This document shows positions 42,106-45,680 of a DNA stretch of 45,680 nucleotides, piece by piece. Made by a program: the position numbers and the translations under genes. Source of the DNA: Alphaproteobacteria bacterium (GTDB lineage Bacteria > Pseudomonadota > Alphaproteobacteria > Caulobacterales > Aquidulcibacteraceae); the NCBI GenBank assembly GCA_026400735.1, contig JAPLOL010000072.1:1-45680 (forward strand), in the 5' to 3' direction. Numbering within the stretch: position 1 is the first letter of the stretch; each line of letters begins with the position of its first letter. The notes below the pieces were generated by a model, which saw only the letters and a list, made by a program, of their open reading frames with translations, did no database searches and was not told where the DNA came from.

Positions 42106-43452
42106 ATGGCGGCCAGAGCCCAACGGTACACAGCGGTCGCGATCGTCCTTCACTGGGCGATCGCGGTTGCGATCCTGTTCATGATCCCGATGGGTCTCTG
42201 GATGCACGAGAGCGCCGAGCACGGCGACGTTAGTGCGAATATCTTCCGCGCCTATCAGCTGCACAAATCGATCGGCCTTACGGTGCTGGCGCTGAGCCTC
42301 GTGCGGCTCGGCTGGCGCCTCGCGAATCCGCCGCCGCCCATGCCTGAGCATATGCCGGGCTGGGAGCGCTTCATCGCCACGGCGACGCACTGGGCCTTCT
42401 ATGCGCTGATGATCGGCCTGCCGCTCTCTGGTTGGCTCTATGTCTCGACCGGCTGGTCGATCCACGACGAAGCGCCGCTTCCCGTGGCGACGCATTGGTT
42501 CGGCCTCTTCCAAGTGCCGGCGCTGTTCGGCCTCAACCAAGCCGATCTCGGCGTCCGTGAGGACACGGCTGAAGCCGCGCTCACCGCGCACGCGTATCTC
42601 GCGTACGCCGCGCTCGGCCTCGCGGCGCTCCACGTACTCGCCGCCCTGAAGCACCACCTGTTCGACAAGGACGAAGTGCTGGCACACATGGTCCCGGGCC
42701 TGCGCGCGCCGTTCGAGACAGAACCTGCGCCGAAGAACCCAGTGCGCCTTGCTGTGCTTGGGATTGGCCTATCGGTCGTCGTGATCGCACTTGCGGCTGC
42801 GTTGTTCGCTCTGCTGGGCGGCGGCTCCGCTACGACATCGCCACAAACGCAGTCCTCGTTTGAAGTGGTCGAGGCCCCAGCCACAACAACCGAAGCGCCC
42901 GCAACAACCACAACCGTTGCGCCGCCCGTCGCGACAGGCCAGGCCAGCGCATGGCGCGTCGATGCAGCGCGCAGCTCGATTGGCTTTGCGTTCTCCATGG
43001 ACGACGGCTCGGGCAACAGCTCGCGCATCGATGGGCGCTTTGCCCGCTGGCGCGCCGACATCCGCTTTGACCCGAACGACCTCGAGAACTCGGCCGTGAC
43101 CGTCGCGATCCAAACCGCCTCCGCCAGCGACGGCGTCGCCTCCCATGACGCTTACATGCGCGAACCGGGTTGGTTTGACGTCGATGCGCACCCCACCGCC
43201 ACCTTCCGCGCCACCGACTTCCGCCGCCGCGGCGAAGGCTACGAGGCCCGCGGCGAACTCACGATCAAAGATCGCGAGCGCAACGTGCGGCTGCCCTTCA
43301 CGCTGACGATCAATGGCGACACCGCCGTCATGAACGGCACGGTGGCGATTGACCGCGAAGAGTTTGACCTCGGCAAGGACGTCGAAGGTTCGGACATGAT
43401 CTCGCGCAATGTCGACGTCACGATCCGCGTACACGCAACGCGATCGCAATGA
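42106..43452 (+). CDS. Cytochrome b561-YceI fusion protein
   Basis: Residues 1-200 are a cytochrome b561 domain with four or so membrane helices and candidate haem ligands His16, His53, His95/His162 and His176. A fifth membrane helix (about 214-236) and a Thr-rich linker lead to a YceI domain (about 281-448) in the periplasm. The two are separate genes in Escherichia coli (yceJ, yceI). A fused protein could pass electrons from a membrane haem to a bound quinone. Its start is one base after the previous stop and its end overlaps the next gene. Confidence 0.93.
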   Translation: MAARAQRYTAVAIVLHWAIAVAILFMIPMGLWMHESAEHGDVSANIFRAYQLHKSIGLTVLALSLVRLGWRLANPPPPMPEHMPGWERFIATATHWAFYALMIGLPLSGWLYVSTGWSIHDEAPLPVATHWFGLFQVPALFGLNQADLGVREDTAEAALTAHAYLAYAALGLAALHVLAALKHHLFDKDEVLAHMVPGLRAPFETEPAPKNPVRLAVLGIGLSVVVIALAAALFALLGGGSATTSPQTQSSFEVVEAPATTTEAPATTTTVAPPVATGQASAWRVDAARSSIGFAFSMDDGSGNSSRIDGRFARWRADIRFDPNDLENSAVTVAIQTASASDGVASHDAYMREPGWFDVDAHPTATFRATDFRRRGEGYEARGELTIKDRERNVRLPFTLTINGDTAVMNGTVAIDREEFDLGKDVEGSDMISRNVDVTIRVHATRSQ

Positions 43453-44363
43453 GCGTCGCGCGGGGGGCGGAGGTTCTGCGGGCCGGCGGTTTGGTCGTTT
43501 TTCCTACCGAGACCGTCTATGGCGTCGGCGCCGACGCCACCAACCCGCACGCCGTCGCCCGCATCTTCGCAGCCAAGGGCCGGCCGCAATTCAATCCGCT
43601 GATCAGCCACGTGCTGAGCCTTGCCGATGCGGAGCGGCACGGTGAGCTGCATCCGGTCGCGCGTGCACTCGTGGTGAAGTTCTGGCCCGGCCCGCTGACC
43701 ATCGTCGTGCCGCGCCGCGCGGAGAGCCCTGTCGCTGAACTCGCGTGCGCGGGCCTTGCAACCATTGCGCTGCGCTCACCTTCGCACCCGCTCGCCCGCG
43801 AACTGCTCGCCGCGTTCGGCGGACCAGTTGTTGCGCCCAGCGCCAATCGTTCGGGGCACGTGAGCGCCACTACTGCCGCGCACGCCGCTGCCGATCTCGA
43901 AGGCGCAGTCGACCTCATTCTCGATGGTGGTCCATCCTCTGTCGGCCTTGAGTCCACCATCGTCGCTATCGGCGCCGACGGTCACGCGACGCTGCTACGC
44001 CCCGGCGCAATCGGCCGCGAGGCCATCGAAGTCATCAGCGGCTCGCTCGCCTCGCCCACCTCCGGCGCGATTGCAGCGCCGGGGATGATGGAGAGCCACT
44101 ACGCGCCGCGCGCGCGCATTGTGCTCGATGCGAGCACACCGCCGCCTGGCGCGGTATATCTCGCGTTCGGTGCGCCTGCGTCCGCTGGTGGGCTCACGCT
44201 TTCGGCCTCGGGCGACCTCACAGAGGCGGCTGCGAACCTCTACGCGCACCTGCGCGCGCTCGATGCGACCGGCGCTGACACAATTGCGGTCGCGCCGATC
44301 CCCGGCGGCGGGCTTGCAGAAGCTATTCGCGACCGCCTCGCTAGAGCCGCCGCGCCGAGATAG
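43449..44363 (+). CDS. tsaC: L-threonylcarbamoyladenylate synthase (Sua5 type)
   Basis: This 304-residue enzyme makes threonylcarbamoyl-AMP for the t6A modification of tRNA. The YrdC domain (about 1-185) has F-P-T-E-T-V-Y-G-V and K-G-R-P. The extra Sua5 C-terminal domain is present, beginning around P-G-M-M-E-S-H-Y-A-P. The ATG overlaps the previous stop by four bases. Its place after the YceI genes is probably chance. Confidence 0.94.
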   Translation: MSVARGAEVLRAGGLVVFPTETVYGVGADATNPHAVARIFAAKGRPQFNPLISHVLSLADAERHGELHPVARALVVKFWPGPLTIVVPRRAESPVAELACAGLATIALRSPSHPLARELLAAFGGPVVAPSANRSGHVSATTAAHAAADLEGAVDLILDGGPSSVGLESTIVAIGADGHATLLRPGAIGREAIEVISGSLASPTSGAIAAPGMMESHYAPRARIVLDASTPPPGAVYLAFGAPASAGGLTLSASGDLTEAAANLYAHLRALDATGADTIAVAPIPGGGLAEAIRDRLARAAAPR

Positions 44364-44375
44364 GTTCGGACTCAC

Positions 44376-45680
44376 ATGTCCGACCTCAAAAACCAGATCG
44401 CCGCCCGTATCGGAGACAAGAATGTCGTCTCTGACCCCGACTTACTGGCCCCACAGCTCGTAGAATGGCGTGGCAGATATAGTGGCGCGACGCCGTTCGC
44501 CGCTTATCCGGCCACAACAGCTGAGGTGGCCGATATTGTGAAGCTCTGCGTCGCCGCGGGCGCGAAGATTACGCCGCAGGGCGGCAATACAGGGCTCGTC
44601 GGTGCACAGATCCCGAATGGCGAGGTGCTGATCTCGCTCCGGCGCATGAACCAGATCCGCGAGATCGATGCAGCGAACGACTCACTCACGGCGGAAGCAG
44701 GCGTGATCTTGAGCAACGTGCAGAGCGCAGCAGCCGAATCGAATCGCCTGTTCCCTCTCTCACTCGCTGCAGAACACAGCGCGACGATCGGCGGACTCAT
44801 CTCAACCAACGCAGGCGGTGTGCACGTGCTGCGATACGGCATGATGCGCGAGCTCGTGCTCGGCATCGAAGCGGTGCTGCCAGATGGTCGCACCTTCTCC
44901 GGCCTCAAGGGTTTGAGGAAGGACAACACCGGCTACGACCTCAAGCAACTCTTCATCGGCGCCGAGGGCACGCTCGGCATCGTCACCGCCGCCTGTCTGA
45001 AACTTTACCCACAGCCGGCGGCGCGCGAGGTCGTGCTGCTCGCTGTGCCATCGGCGGACCATGCGCTCGCGCTGCTGCACCGGATGAAGGCGGCGACAGG
45101 CGCCGTCTCGGCCTTCGAGGTGATGAACCGCGTAGCTGTCGACGTGACAGTGAAGAACGTCCCCAGCGTCCGCGATCCCCTGGGCGGCGTGGGCGAGATC
45201 ACGGTGCTGATTGAGTTCGAAGCGGCGCACGCAGCGGGCCTCCGAGACGCCATCGAAAGTGCGCTGGCTAGCGCCATTGATGCAGGCGAAGCGGAAACGG
45301 CTTTAATTGCAGAAAACGCAAGCCAGGCGCGGGTTTTCTGGGCTTTGCGCGAGAGCATTTCGGCCGGTCACAAGCCCGAAGGCGCGCAAGTCAGCCACGA
45401 CATCAGCGTGCCAGTTTCAGCAACGCCAACCTTCCTCGCGCGCGCTAATGCGGCGATGGAGAAACGCTGCCCCGGCGTGCGCATCATCGCCTTCGGTCAC
45501 ATGGGCGACGGCAACTTCCACTACACCGCGATGCAGCCACACGGCGCCGATCCCGCCGCCTTCCCCGGTCCCGATCTGACACAGCTCGTCTACGAGACAG
45601 CCGCCGCACTCGGCGGCTCGATCTCAGCTGAGCACGGCATCGGAGTCGCGCGTCGCAGCGACCTCACACGCTTCAAAGAT
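44376..45680 (+). CDS. FAD-linked 2-hydroxyacid dehydrogenase (partial)
   Basis: The reading frame runs open to the end of the window, 435 residues, and is cut there. The FAD-binding PCMH domain contains G-G-N-T-G-L-V-G near residue 69. The C-terminal oxidase domain has the metal motif F-G-H-M-G-D-G-N and E-H-G-I-G. It belongs to the GlcD/D-2-hydroxyglutarate dehydrogenase group, which oxidises D-2-hydroxyacids. The exact substrate cannot be told. The gene starts 13 bases after the Sua5 gene with a weak ribosome site. Confidence 0.92.
   Translation, partial: MSDLKNQIAARIGDKNVVSDPDLLAPQLVEWRGRYSGATPFAAYPATTAEVADIVKLCVAAGAKITPQGGNTGLVGAQIPNGEVLISLRRMNQIREIDAANDSLTAEAGVILSNVQSAAAESNRLFPLSLAAEHSATIGGLISTNAGGVHVLRYGMMRELVLGIEAVLPDGRTFSGLKGLRKDNTGYDLKQLFIGAEGTLGIVTAACLKLYPQPAAREVVLLAVPSADHALALLHRMKAATGAVSAFEVMNRVAVDVTVKNVPSVRDPLGGVGEITVLIEFEAAHAAGLRDAIESALASAIDAGEAETALIAENASQARVFWALRESISAGHKPEGAQVSHDISVPVSATPTFLARANAAMEKRCPGVRIIAFGHMGDGNFHYTAMQPHGADPAAFPGPDLTQLVYETAAALGGSISAEHGIGVARRSDLTRFKD

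Overview
The window is GC-rich, gene-dense chromosomal DNA of an alphaproteobacterium. The gene content (HDAC-like deacetylase with xseB, ispA and dxs; DmdC-type acyl-CoA dehydrogenase; the small basic 27-residue protein; RTX/FG-GAP protein; several predicted lipoproteins) best fits Caulobacterales or a Hyphomonadaceae-like lineage. That placement is inference from gene content only. No rRNA, tRNA, insertion sequence, prophage or CRISPR array was seen.

Layout. 1-1.3 kb: a lower-GC, HEPN-like gene that looks acquired. 1.3-5.4 kb: a flavodiiron-like metallo-beta-lactamase, a GAF histidine kinase facing a DUF6544 gene across a stress-promoter-like palindrome, and small proteins including a 27-residue basic one. 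5.4-20.1 kb: the minus-strand genes dxs, ispA, xseB and an HDAC-family deacetylase, normally clustered, are here scattered among accessory genes: a VOC protein, a frameshifted DUF2855 gene, a TlpA-like thioredoxin, a prolyl oligopeptidase, a phosphodiester glycosidase, a large RTX/FG-GAP protein, a TIR-transmembrane protein and CsaA. The RTX gene lies between two direct copies of the ispA 3' end, the best sign of a discrete insertion.

20.1-24.6 kb: two tandem paralogous 30-residue hydrophobic peptides divergent from a 17-repeat TPR protein, then an AraC regulator divergent from a ferritin-like diiron protein. 24.6-30.4 kb: M1 aminopeptidase, enoyl-CoA hydratase and an ABC-2 export pair. 30.4-33.7 kb: the DNA end-processing pair exonuclease plus ATP-dependent ligase, then a chalcone isomerase-like secreted protein. 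33.7-40.5 kb: a prolyl hydroxylase/SDR pair, secreted and membrane proteins of unknown function, YbjQ, a metallo-beta-lactamase and an acyl-CoA dehydrogenase. 40.6-45.7 kb: a same-strand series of two YceI lipoproteins, a cytochrome b561-YceI fusion, a Sua5-type tRNA modification enzyme and a truncated FAD-linked 2-hydroxyacid dehydrogenase.

Repeats: an identical 53-bp structured element occurs at 27.6 and 38.9 kb, and a dispersed hairpin repeat at 11.8 kb has supplied the C-terminus of the glycosidase gene. The most unusual items are the ispA-tail duplication around the RTX gene, the twin micropeptides, the TIR-transmembrane protein and the triple YceI/b561 locus.
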